Origin: JAPHTQ01 sp050288165
GTDB lineage: Bacteria; Pseudomonadota; Gammaproteobacteria; Thiohalomonadales; Thiohalomonadaceae
Assembly (NCBI GenBank): GCA_050288165.1
Contig: JBNKDG010000004.1
Span: 1-64,000 of the forward strand
Length of the DNA stretch: 64,000 bases
Direction of reading: 5' to 3'
Shown here: one piece after another, positions 8,081 to 17,055 of the stretch
Layout of the letters: every line of letters begins with the position of its first letter
Numbering within the stretch: position 1 is the stretch's first letter
The notes under the pieces: model-generated
The model's input: the letters and a program-made list of their open reading frames with translations, nothing else
The model's database searches: none
What the model was told of the DNA's origin: nothing
Position numbers and translations under genes: made by a program

Positions 8081-8085
8081 TTTTT
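8045..8085 (+). terminator. intrinsic terminator
   Basis: Perfect 11-bp stem AGGCCGCAGAC/GTCTGCGGCCT (8045-8055 with 8064-8074) with an 8-base loop, followed by a T-rich tract. It ends the structured RNA 24-30 bases before the EamA gene start. Confidence 0.9.
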
Positions 8086-8108
8086 TACTACACGAGTGGA
8101 GAAGGGAG

Positions 8109-8999
8109 ATGTCAGTACCGGCTGCCTATCTGGGCATTGTCCTGATTTGGGCCACAACGCCTCTGGCGATCAAGTGGAGCGGTGAAAACGGTAGTTTTCT
8201 GCTGGGGGTGGCGCTGCGCATGACCATCGGCTATCTCGCCTGCCTGGTATTGCTGCTGCTGGCTCGAGTCGAGTTTCCATGGCATCCCGAGGCTCGCCGC
8301 TCTTATCTGATTGCCGGGATGGGGATGTTCTCTTCTATGCTCGGTGTCTACTGGGGCGCACAGTACATCCCTTCAGGACTGGTATCGGTGATCTATGGTC
8401 TGTCGCCGATCCTGATCGGTCTGTTCGCCTTCTACTGGCTGGAGGAGCGCAACATCACCGTGGGTAAGGTGTTCGGTATCCTGCAGGCCTTGGGCGGACT
8501 GGCCATTATTTTTCTGCCGCACGATCAGATTGAGGCGATAGCACCGCAGGGAATTATCGCGGTGTTCTTCTCCGTGACGGTCCATTCGCTCAGCGCGGTG
8601 TGGGTGAAGCGGCTCGGCATTCACCTGCACCCGTTGGCGGTCAATGCCGGTTCACTGAGCGTGGCGGTGCCGCTGTTTCTGCTGCTGTGGTTTGTGTTTG
8701 ATGGCAGCATGCCGCAGCAACTGAGCGAGCGTAGCCTGTGGGCGATCCTCTACCTGGCGCTGTTGGGCACAGTGGTCGGTTTCAACCTCTATTTCTATGT
8801 GTTGAAACGAGTCTCGGCGGCGGCAGTGGGTCTGGTCACCCTGATCACACCGGTGCTGGCCTTGCTGATCGGGCAGGGATTGAATGGTGAGCGTATCGAA
8901 CCGCAGGTGTGGCTGGGGACCGCGGCGATCCTCTCCGGGCTGGTGATCTACCAGCTCGGTGGGAGGATTGTGCGGTTGCTGAGGGTTGCTGTCCGCTGA
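8109..8999 (+). CDS. EamA family (DMT superfamily) transporter
   Basis: A 296-residue inner-membrane protein with about ten hydrophobic helices in two EamA repeats (about residues 5-135 and 145-290). Signature stretches are WATTPLAIKWSG in helix 1 and VSAAAVGLVTLITPVLALL near the end of repeat 2. DMT proteins usually export amino acids or other metabolites. GGAGAAGGGAG precedes the ATG. The upstream structured RNA and terminator may control it. Substrate unknown. It converges with the DUF3530 gene, whose stop is adjacent (9000). Confidence 0.88.
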   Translation: MSVPAAYLGIVLIWATTPLAIKWSGENGSFLLGVALRMTIGYLACLVLLLLARVEFPWHPEARRSYLIAGMGMFSSMLGVYWGAQYIPSGLVSVIYGLSPILIGLFAFYWLEERNITVGKVFGILQALGGLAIIFLPHDQIEAIAPQGIIAVFFSVTVHSLSAVWVKRLGIHLHPLAVNAGSLSVAVPLFLLLWFVFDGSMPQQLSERSLWAILYLALLGTVVGFNLYFYVLKRVSAAAVGLVTLITPVLALLIGQGLNGERIEPQVWLGTAAILSGLVIYQLGGRIVRLLRVAVR

Positions 9000-9782
9000 T
9001 CAAAACTTGAGGCCGTCGAGCCAGCTACCGACGGCCTCCACAAGCGCCTCATTGTGGCCACCAAAGTAGTGATCGGCCCCTTCAATGATCCTTTGTGCCG
9101 ACTGGGGATTCCCCGCTTTTTTGATCATTGCTGCGCGCTCCGGCACCATTTGCAACACCGCCGGGTATTCGTTGCTGCCGTAGATATCGAGCAGCGGTAC
9201 CTTCATCTTTGCCAACGGGAAGGGTTTGCGCATCGGCTGCTTGTAGTCGGTGGCGCCCATGCCGATCCCGACATAGGCGTCGATGGCGCTGTCACCGACC
9301 CTGTCGATCCAGGTCATCGCCATGTGCGCACCGCAGCTGTGGGCGATGAGGACGATCCGCTCTACGCCCTGATCCAGCAGGTAACTTATGGCTGCTTCAA
9401 GACGGGGATAGGCCTCGGGAAAGATGGTGACGTAGTCGTAATATTTCGCTTCCTTGTCCAGCACCGGCATCTGTAGCGCCAAGGTATCCCAGCCACGCTC
9501 GGCAAGTCCCACCCTCAGGGGCTGCACCACATTCTCGTGATTCGGGTGGAGGCCACGGCCGTGCAGAATGATCGCTGCACCCTTTTTCTCTTCCGCTTCG
9601 CTCAGCATGTGTACGGCGAGGAAATTGTGTCCGGCGGCGTTGAGCATAAGCGGTTCGCCATCGAAGATAGCATCGACGATCTGGTCATGGATTCGCTGTT
9701 CCCGTGTTAGATCGGAGGCGCTGGCCTGGCTCGGGAGAAGTAGATAGCCGATTAGCAGTAGCGGTACGAGGTGTCGTTCCAT
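9000..9782 (-). CDS. DUF3530-like secreted alpha/beta hydrolase
   Basis: A 260-residue protein with a signal peptide (about residues 1-22). The fold shows an alpha/beta hydrolase order: oxyanion-side GAAIILHGRGLHPN, nucleophile elbow AHSCGA (serine in a variant of GxSxG) and a late histidine in EGADHYFGG. DUF3530 proteins are periplasmic and uncharacterised; an esterase or peptidase-like activity is likely but not shown. Its stop abuts the end of the convergent EamA gene. Confidence 0.78.
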   Translation of the reverse strand: MERHLVPLLLIGYLLLPSQASASDLTREQRIHDQIVDAIFDGEPLMLNAAGHNFLAVHMLSEAEEKKGAAIILHGRGLHPNHENVVQPLRVGLAERGWDTLALQMPVLDKEAKYYDYVTIFPEAYPRLEAAISYLLDQGVERIVLIAHSCGAHMAMTWIDRVGDSAIDAYVGIGMGATDYKQPMRKPFPLAKMKVPLLDIYGSNEYPAVLQMVPERAAMIKKAGNPQSAQRIIEGADHYFGGHNEALVEAVGSWLDGLKF

Positions 9783-9892
9783 TCCAGGTTCTCTTTGTTG
9801 TCATATTGCTGTAGTGATAGGGCATTCTTATTGAAGCCTGGAAGTGTTGTAAAGAGGGATGGTGATCGGGGTCATATTGTCGGAAAAACTGC

Positions 9893-9949
9893 AGATTCGT
9901 ACCGGCACGGTGGATGCGATGGCTGACGAATCTCGCTATTATGCCGGTA
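9893..9949 (+). promoter_or_regulatory. interlocked inverted repeats upstream of the yfaZ-like gene
   Basis: AGATTCGT (9893-9900) is complementary to ACGAATCT (9926-9933), and TACCGGCA (9900-9907) is complementary to TGCCGGTA (9942-9949). The order a-b-a'-b' allows a pseudoknot or alternative hairpins if transcribed, or two operators if acting as DNA. A TATTAT hexamer (9937-9942) overlaps it. Confidence 0.35.
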
Positions 9950-9996
9950 CCGGGCACTGAACCAACGTCCCTGAACCATTGAGAAGAGGATGCAAC

Positions 9997-10572
9997 ATGA
10001 AAAAATACGTCATTGGCGCCGCATTGCTTGCGGCTCTGTCTACTACTGCGGTAGCCGACAGTCTCGATATCGACCTGCGCGACAAGGCCTTTCGTGGCAG
10101 CTATACCGCAAATATTTCCGGCAAGAGTGGCCTCAGCGCCGAGGTTGGTGTGCTGACTAATGAGGACAAAAAGCAGCTGGATGACACTATGTACTTCGCT
10201 GGCTTGCTGGTTAGCGGTGAGAACTGGAGCAAGTCCGGCACCTTCAATATCAGTCTGGGTGGCAAGACTTTTTACACCTCAAAGAACAGTGTCGATCTGG
10301 GCGGTCTCGCTTTCGGTGGTGATATCCGCTTCTCTCCGGTGCATCGGCTGGGCATCGGTGGCTCCTTCTACTATGCGCCGGAGATCACCTCCTTCATGGA
10401 TTGCAAGAAATACACCGAGACCAATGTCAGGGTCGATTATCAGGTGTTGCCGCAGGCCTTCGTCTATGCCAACTATCGCAAGATTGAGGTGGACTATGAC
10501 ACAGGTTCTGTCTCGGATACCAACGTCGAGTTGGACAAAGGCCTGAGCATCGGTATGAAACTGCTGTTCTGA
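9997..10572 (+). CDS. YfaZ-like outer-membrane beta-barrel protein
   Basis: A 191-residue protein with a signal peptide cleaved near TAVA-DSLD (about residue 20). Alternating amphipathic beta-strands run throughout and the chain ends ...GMKLLF, with the terminal aromatic typical of barrels inserted by Bam. Strand sequences such as LGIGGSFYYAPE fit the YfaZ family. AGAAGAGGA lies 6 bases before the ATG. YfaZ proteins are small barrels of unknown function. A strong terminator follows. Confidence 0.82.
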   Translation: MKKYVIGAALLAALSTTAVADSLDIDLRDKAFRGSYTANISGKSGLSAEVGVLTNEDKKQLDDTMYFAGLLVSGENWSKSGTFNISLGGKTFYTSKNSVDLGGLAFGGDIRFSPVHRLGIGGSFYYAPEITSFMDCKKYTETNVRVDYQVLPQAFVYANYRKIEVDYDTGSVSDTNVELDKGLSIGMKLLF

Positions 10573-10591
10573 TTTGGGATAGCCATAAATG

Positions 10592-10630
10592 AAAAAACCG
10601 GTAGCCGTTGTTGCGGCTACCGGTTTTTTT
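10592..10630. terminator. bidirectional intrinsic terminator
   Basis: A-run, then ACCGGTAGCCG/CGGCTACCGGT stem, then T-run (10592-10630). It lies between the convergent yfaZ-like and CBS genes and can serve both strands. Confidence 0.9.
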
Positions 10631-10651
10631 ACGCCGCGGTAACGGCGCCTG

Positions 10652-11239
10652 TCAGGCGGACAATGCCGCCTCAAGCTCGGCGAAATTCTTGGCCTTGCCG
10701 GTCAGTTCAATGGTGATGCCGAGCTGACGACCAATCTGGGTGGTGGAGAAGAGCCCACGGATCACCTGATTCTTGTCGGCATCCAGATCGACCACCATGG
10801 CGTGTTGACGGCCTACCTTCTTCATGGTTTCGATGATATCGCCCACCCGGGCGTTTTCCACATCCACCATGTACATGACTTCGAGTTTATCGGATGAGGT
10901 CATGATATCGCGCACTTCAATATCAGAGCGCTTACCGCCGACCTCCTGCAGATACTTCACCGGACGATTGCCCATCAGGTCATTGGCTGTCAGAACCCCC
11001 AGCACGCTGTTGGCCTGATCGGTCACCAGCAGCAGGCGAACCCCGCTGGCAATCATGCGCTGCTCCGCCTCATCAAGGGAGGCAAACGGGGTCATGGTGA
11101 TTGCGGAGACTTTGTCGAAGTCGGTCATGACATCGATGGCAGGACTGTCTGCGGTTACCTTTTCCGGCAGGCGCTGCGGGGGGCAGGCGTAGGTACTGCC
11201 AGGTAACAGGGTATGGTTCGGAAGTGCTGAGTAGGGCAT
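10652..11239 (-). CDS. CBS-pair domain protein
   Basis: A 195-residue cytoplasmic protein read from ATG 11239, which has GGAGG 8 bases upstream. Two CBS motifs occupy about residues 35-95 (VMTDFDKVSAITMTPFASL, then GVLTANDLMG) and 105-170 (IEVRDIMT, then GLFSTTQIGRQLG). A short C-terminal helix follows. CBS pairs usually bind adenosine nucleotides and regulate partners; here there is no catalytic domain, so it is a stand-alone sensor of unknown target. The 238-base gap upstream (11240-11477) holds the terminator of the next minus-strand gene and no evident gene. Confidence 0.85.
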   Translation of the reverse strand: MPYSALPNHTLLPGSTYACPPQRLPEKVTADSPAIDVMTDFDKVSAITMTPFASLDEAEQRMIASGVRLLLVTDQANSVLGVLTANDLMGNRPVKYLQEVGGKRSDIEVRDIMTSSDKLEVMYMVDVENARVGDIIETMKKVGRQHAMVVDLDADKNQVIRGLFSTTQIGRQLGITIELTGKAKNFAELEAALSA

Positions 11240-11428
11240 GCGTTGTTCCTCCATCGTTGTTTTGTGCGCCGGATCAGCGGCGCCTGATTTAAGAAATAAT
11301 GCATACCCGAGTCATTTGCAATGGCTTTATCGCTGAATATTTTTGCCGTGCCATTAGGCGGCTCAATGTGAGCAAATAATTATAAAGTGAATCTATGAGA
11401 GCCATCCGGCGCTGGGGCGGTGTATAAC

Positions 11429-11456
11429 GAACAAGGGGGCCGAAGCCCCCCTGTTG
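11429..11456 (-). terminator. intrinsic terminator of the HU-like gene
   Basis: AACAAGGGGGC/GCCCCCCTGTT imperfect inverted repeat with a 4-base CGAA loop, just downstream of the HU-like stop on the minus strand. The trailing T-tract is short (TTGTT). Confidence 0.65.
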
Positions 11457-11477
11457 TATCGACTGTTGTCAGCAAAC

Positions 11478-11897
11478 TTAGTTGTTGACGAAGTCTTTCA
11501 GTTTCTTCAGCGGGCGAACCTTTACCACGGTGCTGGCAGGCTTGGCCTTGAATACGGTCTCTTCGCCGGTGAAGGGGTTGATACCTTTACGGGCTTTGCG
11601 AGCCGGTTTTTTCACGGTGGTGATTTTCAGCAGGCCCGGCAGGTTGAATACGCCAGCGCCACGCTTGCAGATGTGACCGCTGACGATGTTTTCCAGCTCG
11701 GCGAATACCGCGGCAACATCTTTACGGGCAACCTGGGTGTTCTCAGCAATAGCGGCAAACAGAGCAGATTTGCTCATTGCTTCCTTAACCGGGCCGGATT
11801 TTTTCACGGCAGCGGCTTTCTTCGGTGCTGCTTTCTTGGCGACAGCCTTTTTCGCAGCAGGTTTTTTCTTGGCAGTAGCTTTTTTCTTCGCAACCAT
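11478..11897 (-). CDS. HU-family DNA-binding protein with histone H1-like tail
   Basis: A 139-residue basic nucleoid protein, started at ATG 11897 with GAGGAGAG upstream. Residues 1-38 are almost only Lys, Ala and Pro (AKKK and PAAKKA-type repeats) and resemble histone H1 C-terminal or bacterial H1-like tails. Residues 39-139 form an HU/IHF fold: MSKSALFAAIAEN at the N-terminus, then GINPFTGEETVFKAKPAS, the conserved HU segment, then PLKKLKDFV. It should bind and compact DNA. The tail makes it longer than the usual 90-residue HU. Its leader contains an A11/T11 tract and an ACCGCG/CGCGGT hairpin (about 11945-11979). Confidence 0.88.
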   Translation of the reverse strand: MVAKKKATAKKKPAAKKAVAKKAAPKKAAAVKKSGPVKEAMSKSALFAAIAENTQVARKDVAAVFAELENIVSGHICKRGAGVFNLPGLLKITTVKKPARKARKGINPFTGEETVFKAKPASTVVKVRPLKKLKDFVNN

Positions 11898-12001
11898 CTG
11901 GTTCTCTCCTCGAGTGGACGTTAGGCGTTGGTAATAATCAGCTAACCGCGCAGATTTTCTATCGCGGTAAAAAAAAAAACAAGTGACCAATGGTTAAATG
12001 T

Positions 12002-12033
12002 GCGCTTTTCTTCGCAGAAAAAGCGCTTTTTTT
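12002..12033 (+). terminator. orphan plus-strand terminator-like hairpin
   Basis: GCGCTTTT (12002-12009) pairs with AAAAGCGC (12019-12026) and is followed by seven Ts. It sits in the 276-base gap between the divergent HU-like and yjbQ genes, with no plus-strand gene upstream for 1.4 kb. It may end a short transcript or block read-through. Confidence 0.5.
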
Positions 12034-12057
12034 AGTGTTGCCAGAAGCGGTCGAGCG

Positions 12058-12158
12058 AAACAGGCTGTTTTTTGAGTCGTTCAGGCTGATCGAACTCCCG
12101 AGCGATACGTAAAACCGAGCTGTAGTGATAGGATGGTGTCTGTGAAAACAGCCTGTTT
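12058..12158. promoter_or_regulatory. paired AAACAG-N-CTGTTT palindromes
   Basis: Two 13-bp palindromes, AAACAGGCTGTTT (12058-12070) and AAACAGCCTGTTT (12146-12158), centres 88 bp apart. As a pair they also form a 14-bp perfect inverted repeat. The second ends 16 bases before the yjbQ start. They look like twin operators of a dimeric regulator or the arms of a long hairpin in the yjbQ leader. The regulator is unknown. Confidence 0.5.
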
Positions 12159-12173
12159 TGAGGTGCAGAACGC

Positions 12174-12581
12174 GTGATTGGAGAACTGACGATCGCAACC
12201 CGTGGCAAGGGCCTATATGAAGTAACCGATGAAGTTGCCCGGCTGGTGGCCGGCAGTGGTATTGATGAGGGTTTATGTACGGTGTTTGTCCAGCATACCT
12301 CTGCCAGCCTCTGCATACAGGAGAATGCCGATCCATCGGCTCGACGTGATCTGGAGCGCTGGCTGGATCGGCTGGTCGGGGAGAACGATCCACTGTTTAC
12401 CCATACCCAGGAAGGGCCGGACGATATGCCCTCGCATATCAAAAATGCCCTGACCGCGACTTCGATCGGAATTCCCGTAGTGCGCGGACGGCTCGGTCTG
12501 GGTACCTGGCAGGGGATCTATCTGTGGGAACATCGTGCCATGACACAACAACGTCGCCTGCTGGTTCATCTGGCCGGATAG
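12174..12581 (+). CDS. yjbQ: YjbQ family (UPF0047) protein
   Basis: A 135-residue protein with all UPF0047 hallmarks: VQHTSASLCIQENADP (H41 in the conserved HTSA), GPDDMPSHIKN and GTWQGIYLWEHR. The family is annotated as secondary thiamine-phosphate synthase because YjbQ can weakly replace ThiE, but its native role is unsettled. It starts at GTG 12174, and no better start is in frame. The AEC transporter gene follows 12 bases downstream, suggesting an operon. It is not near thiC (61956), so a thiamine role is not supported by position. Confidence 0.9.
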   Translation: MIGELTIATRGKGLYEVTDEVARLVAGSGIDEGLCTVFVQHTSASLCIQENADPSARRDLERWLDRLVGENDPLFTHTQEGPDDMPSHIKNALTATSIGIPVVRGRLGLGTWQGIYLWEHRAMTQQRRLLVHLAG

Positions 12582-12593
12582 CGGAGATAAGAG

Positions 12594-13511
12594 ATGTATG
12601 AGGTGATCGGCCAGGCGGCCGTGCTGATTGTGTTGGGCGTGCTCTGGCGGATGACGACGCCACAGGGACTCGATGCGGATACCCTGCGCAACAGTCTGAC
12701 CACACTGGTTTACGTATTGCTGTTACCGGCACTGGTGCTGCTGGTGCTGTGGCGTGCGGAGTTATCGGTGGATGCGGTGAAGGTTGCTGTGTTGGCCGCG
12801 CTGGGTGTCGGTGTCGGTATGGGGGCGGCATGGCTATGGTTTCGTCTGCAACATCCGGCGCCCGCGGCACTGGGTGCGTTATTGCTTGCCGCCGCGTTTC
12901 CCAATGCCACCTATCTCGGCCTGCCGGTACTGGAAGCTTCCCTTGGCCCATGGGCGCGGGCGATCGCCATTCAATATGATCTCTTCGCCTGTACGCCTCT
13001 GTTGCTCAGTGTCGGGATCATGCTGGCACAGCACTACGGGGGAAGTGGTAACGGCGTCCATCCACTGCGTAACCTGATGCGGGTACCGCCACTATGGGCC
13101 GCGATATTTGGTGTCACACTCAATCTGTTGCAGGTGCCATTGCCGACTATCCCGGCGAAGGTGATGGAGATGCTGGCCTCCGGCGTGGTGCCGCTGATGT
13201 TGTTCTCTCTGGGATTGGGACTGCGTTGGGGTGGTGGCTGGAAGCAGCGTATATCGTTGGTCACGCCGGTGGTGGTGATTCAGTTGTTGCTGACGCCACT
13301 GGTCGTGTGGGGGGCCAGCAGCGCTCTGGATCTGCAGGGCCCGGTGCGTACCGCCGTGGTGCTGGAGGCAGCGATGCCGAGCATGGTGCTGGGTATCGTG
13401 CTTTGTGATCGTTACCGGCTCGATAGCTCGCTATATGCGATGATCGTTACCGTGAGTACGGCATTCAGCATTGTGACATTACCGCTATGGTTCTCGCTGG
13501 CGTCCACGTGA
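12594..13511 (+). CDS. AEC (auxin efflux carrier) family transporter
   Basis: A 305-residue inner-membrane protein with about ten hydrophobic helices in two five-helix bundles and a polar loop near the middle (about residues 145-160). The segment AAAFPNATYLGLPVLEA is the conserved unwound motif of the family's first half (N-x-x-Y/F-L-G-L-P). AEC carriers export organic anions such as malate or other small acids; the substrate here is unknown. It lies 12 bases after yjbQ. No terminator is evident after it; the 138-base gap to 13650 shows nothing else. Confidence 0.87.
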   Translation: MYEVIGQAAVLIVLGVLWRMTTPQGLDADTLRNSLTTLVYVLLLPALVLLVLWRAELSVDAVKVAVLAALGVGVGMGAAWLWFRLQHPAPAALGALLLAAAFPNATYLGLPVLEASLGPWARAIAIQYDLFACTPLLLSVGIMLAQHYGGSGNGVHPLRNLMRVPPLWAAIFGVTLNLLQVPLPTIPAKVMEMLASGVVPLMLFSLGLGLRWGGGWKQRISLVTPVVVIQLLLTPLVVWGASSALDLQGPVRTAVVLEAAMPSMVLGIVLCDRYRLDSSLYAMIVTVSTAFSIVTLPLWFSLAST

Positions 13512-13649
13512 TGTATGGGTGAATAGTGAGGATTTCTGGTCTATCGTTGGCAGAAATGAAAAGCCATCCTGAACCGGCAGCGATGTTCCTGTTTGTGGAG
13601 TATGCAGTTATCGTTTTCCGGTGGTAGGATGGTAGGTACAGGCGGAAAG

Positions 13650-14237
13650 ATGGAGACGACATTGAGAGGAACAGGAAAAATTTTGCTTCTGCTAACCGTG
13701 TTTTATGCGGGTAGCGCCATGTCTGAAACCCTTTACGTTAACGATTATCTTCGGGTGGGTATTCGTGCCAGCCCGAACTCCTCTGATATCCCTGTTGCAG
13801 TAGTGACCACCGGTGATGCCCTGGAAGTGCTCGAAGAGCAGGATGGCTATATTCGGGTGCGTGCTGAAAGCGGGGTTGAGGGTTGGGTAAGCCGATCCTA
13901 TGTTAGCAATGAAATGCCGGCTCGCCTGCTGCTGGACAAGGCACAAAAAGAATCAGCACGCCTGCGCGAAGAGGCGAAAACACTGCAAAACCAGCTTGCG
14001 GAAAAGACGCAATACGCCGCTGAGGTGGACAAAAAGGTTGCCGAGCTGCTGGATGAAAACAGCACACTGCACCAACAGGTCAGCCAGTATTACAGTGCCA
14101 ATGCGCGCAGCAAAAAGAGCTATACCTGGCTTTACCAGTTCCTGGGGATCGCCGCGCTGTTTGCGCTGGGGATCTATCTGGGTGTGCGCTGGGAACGCCG
14201 TCGCGTCGCCGAACGTCTGGGCGGCCTGGAACTTTAA
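13650..14237 (+). CDS. SH3-domain membrane-anchored protein (TIGR04211-like)
   Basis: A 195-residue protein started at ATG 13650 because the signal peptide (about residues 10-25, cut near GSAMS-ETL) follows directly. A bacterial SH3 domain (about 27-90; GWVSRSYV at its end) is followed by a coiled coil (about 95-150) and a C-terminal transmembrane helix with a basic tail (YQFLGIAALFALGIYLGVRW). This is the 'SH3 and anchor' layout of gammaproteobacterial proteins such as YgiM. It probably lies in the periplasm, anchored by its C-terminus, and may bind peptidoglycan. Function unproven. Confidence 0.85.
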   Translation: METTLRGTGKILLLLTVFYAGSAMSETLYVNDYLRVGIRASPNSSDIPVAVVTTGDALEVLEEQDGYIRVRAESGVEGWVSRSYVSNEMPARLLLDKAQKESARLREEAKTLQNQLAEKTQYAAEVDKKVAELLDENSTLHQQVSQYYSANARSKKSYTWLYQFLGIAALFALGIYLGVRWERRRVAERLGGLEL

Positions 14238-14251
14238 AACCCGGTCTTGCC

Positions 14252-14911
14252 TTATTTAGGCGCGAAGCGACTGGCAGCGTAGCCGCCGCCCGAGGAGATC
14301 ATCCCGCGATAGAGTTCCGCCAGGTTTTCCACCACCGAATTTTTTACCGAATCTCGAGCTAGCAGAGTCTCTGACCACTTCTTCACTTTAGGTAGTTTCT
14401 CTAACAGTCCCATCGGTTGCCACTGTTCCAGCATCGCCAGGCGCATGAAGATTGGTGCGAATGCCGCATCCACCAGAGCAAACTCCTCGCCGTTGAACAG
14501 TGGTCCTTTTACCTGTTGCTCCAACTGTGCCAGTTTGGTGTGCAGTTCCTGTTCCGCGTTCTCGCTCGCTTCCTTTTCCTGGCACATCAGCATGTTGAAC
14601 TGGGCCATGATCACCGTGGAGGCAAATTCGATCCAGGCGCGGTTCTTTGCCTTAAGCAGCGGATCGGCGGGATGCAGTGAAGGCGGATTGACCTCGTCCA
14701 GGTACTCCATGATCACCGCAGATTCGAACAACACCTCATCGCCGACCTTCAGTACCGGCACCTTGCCCAGTGGCGAGATCTGTTTGAACCAGTCAGGCGG
14801 GTTTTTCAGATCGATATAGGTAATGTCGAAGTCGATATTCTTCTCTTTCAGCACGATCACCGAGCGTTGGACGAAGGGGCAGAGTTTGAAGCTGATCAGT
14901 TCCGGTTTCAT
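14252..14911 (-). CDS. glutathione S-transferase family protein
   Basis: A 219-residue cytoplasmic protein read from ATG 14911 with AAGGAGAA upstream. The thioredoxin-like N-terminal domain (1-80) has SFKLCPFVQRS (Cys-Pro at the active-site position), the cis-proline GKVPVL and the ESAVIMEYL glutathione-binding motif. A helical GST-C domain follows (about 88-205). The C-P-F-x-x-R motif suggests an omega-like or Cys-GST rather than a Tyr/Ser GST, so thioltransferase or deglutathionylation chemistry is more likely than xenobiotic conjugation. The end converges with the SH3 gene, 14 bases away. Confidence 0.87.
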   Translation of the reverse strand: MKPELISFKLCPFVQRSVIVLKEKNIDFDITYIDLKNPPDWFKQISPLGKVPVLKVGDEVLFESAVIMEYLDEVNPPSLHPADPLLKAKNRAWIEFASTVIMAQFNMLMCQEKEASENAEQELHTKLAQLEQQVKGPLFNGEEFALVDAAFAPIFMRLAMLEQWQPMGLLEKLPKVKKWSETLLARDSVKNSVVENLAELYRGMISSGGGYAASRFAPK

Positions 14912-14962
14912 GGGTTCTCCTTGAGGTCGTATCACTGCAGGTGATGTCTCAGCAGACAAAAT

Positions 14963-15304
14963 TCAACCCGGTGGCCAGGTAAAGTGGCGACCGGCCAACA
15001 GGTGCAGATGAATGTGGTAGACGGTTTGTCCCGCATCGCGGTTGCAGTTCATCGCCAGGCGGTAACCGTTCTCGGCAAAACCCAGCTCCTTGGCCAGACG
15101 TGATGCGGTGAGCATCAGTTTGCCAATGAGTTGCTGATTCTTAGCGCTGAACTCGTTGGCGGTAGCGACGTGCTGCTTCGGGATAACAAGGATGTGAGTT
15201 GGTGCCACCGGATTGATATCACGGAAGGCCAGCACCTCGTCATCCTGGTAAACGATATCGGCGTTTAGTTCACCAGCAACAATCTTGCAGAAAATACAGT
15301 CCAA
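14963..15304 (-). CDS. hinT: HIT family protein (HinT-like purine nucleoside phosphoramidase)
   Basis: A 113-residue protein with the histidine triad H97-I-H99-L-H101 in YHIHLHLLAG. The N-terminal CIFCKIVAGE and NPVAPTHILVIPKQH segments are typical of HinT. It hydrolyses AMP-lysine and other nucleoside phosphoramidates. It lies downstream of purH on the same strand, separated by the palindromic element. Length is standard. Confidence 0.93.
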   Translation of the reverse strand: MDCIFCKIVAGELNADIVYQDDEVLAFRDINPVAPTHILVIPKQHVATANEFSAKNQQLIGKLMLTASRLAKELGFAENGYRLAMNCNRDAGQTVYHIHLHLLAGRHFTWPPG

Positions 15305-15324
15305 TGCGCTTACCTAAATATTGA

Positions 15325-15466
15325 AAAAACCAGTCTCAGAATTAGCGAGCGCAGGTGAGACAAGGCAAAAATGGACGAGGAAGCGGAGTTGACATGTAGT
15401 CAATGAGCATTGCTCGTCCATTTTTAACGCCGTATCGCCAAGCACAGCCATTCTGAGGCGGTTTTT
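15325..15466. repeat. 142-bp palindromic intergenic element (MITE/REP-like)
   Basis: The outer arms AAAAACCagtCTCAGAAT (15325-15342) and ATTCTGAGgcGGTTTTT (15450-15466) are inverted repeats. The middle arms AAAAATGGACGAG (15367-15379) and CTCGTCCATTTTT (15413-15425) are a perfect 13-bp pair. The apex TTGAC-N5-GTCAA (15389-15403) is a third. The element fills the purH-hinT gap and abuts the purH stop codon. It codes for nothing and would form a long hairpin in the transcript. Confidence 0.8.
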
Positions 15467-15467
15467 G

Positions 15468-17030
<1,563 letters not shown>

Positions 17031-17055
17031 GTTTTGTCCTCGTGAGAAAAGCGAA

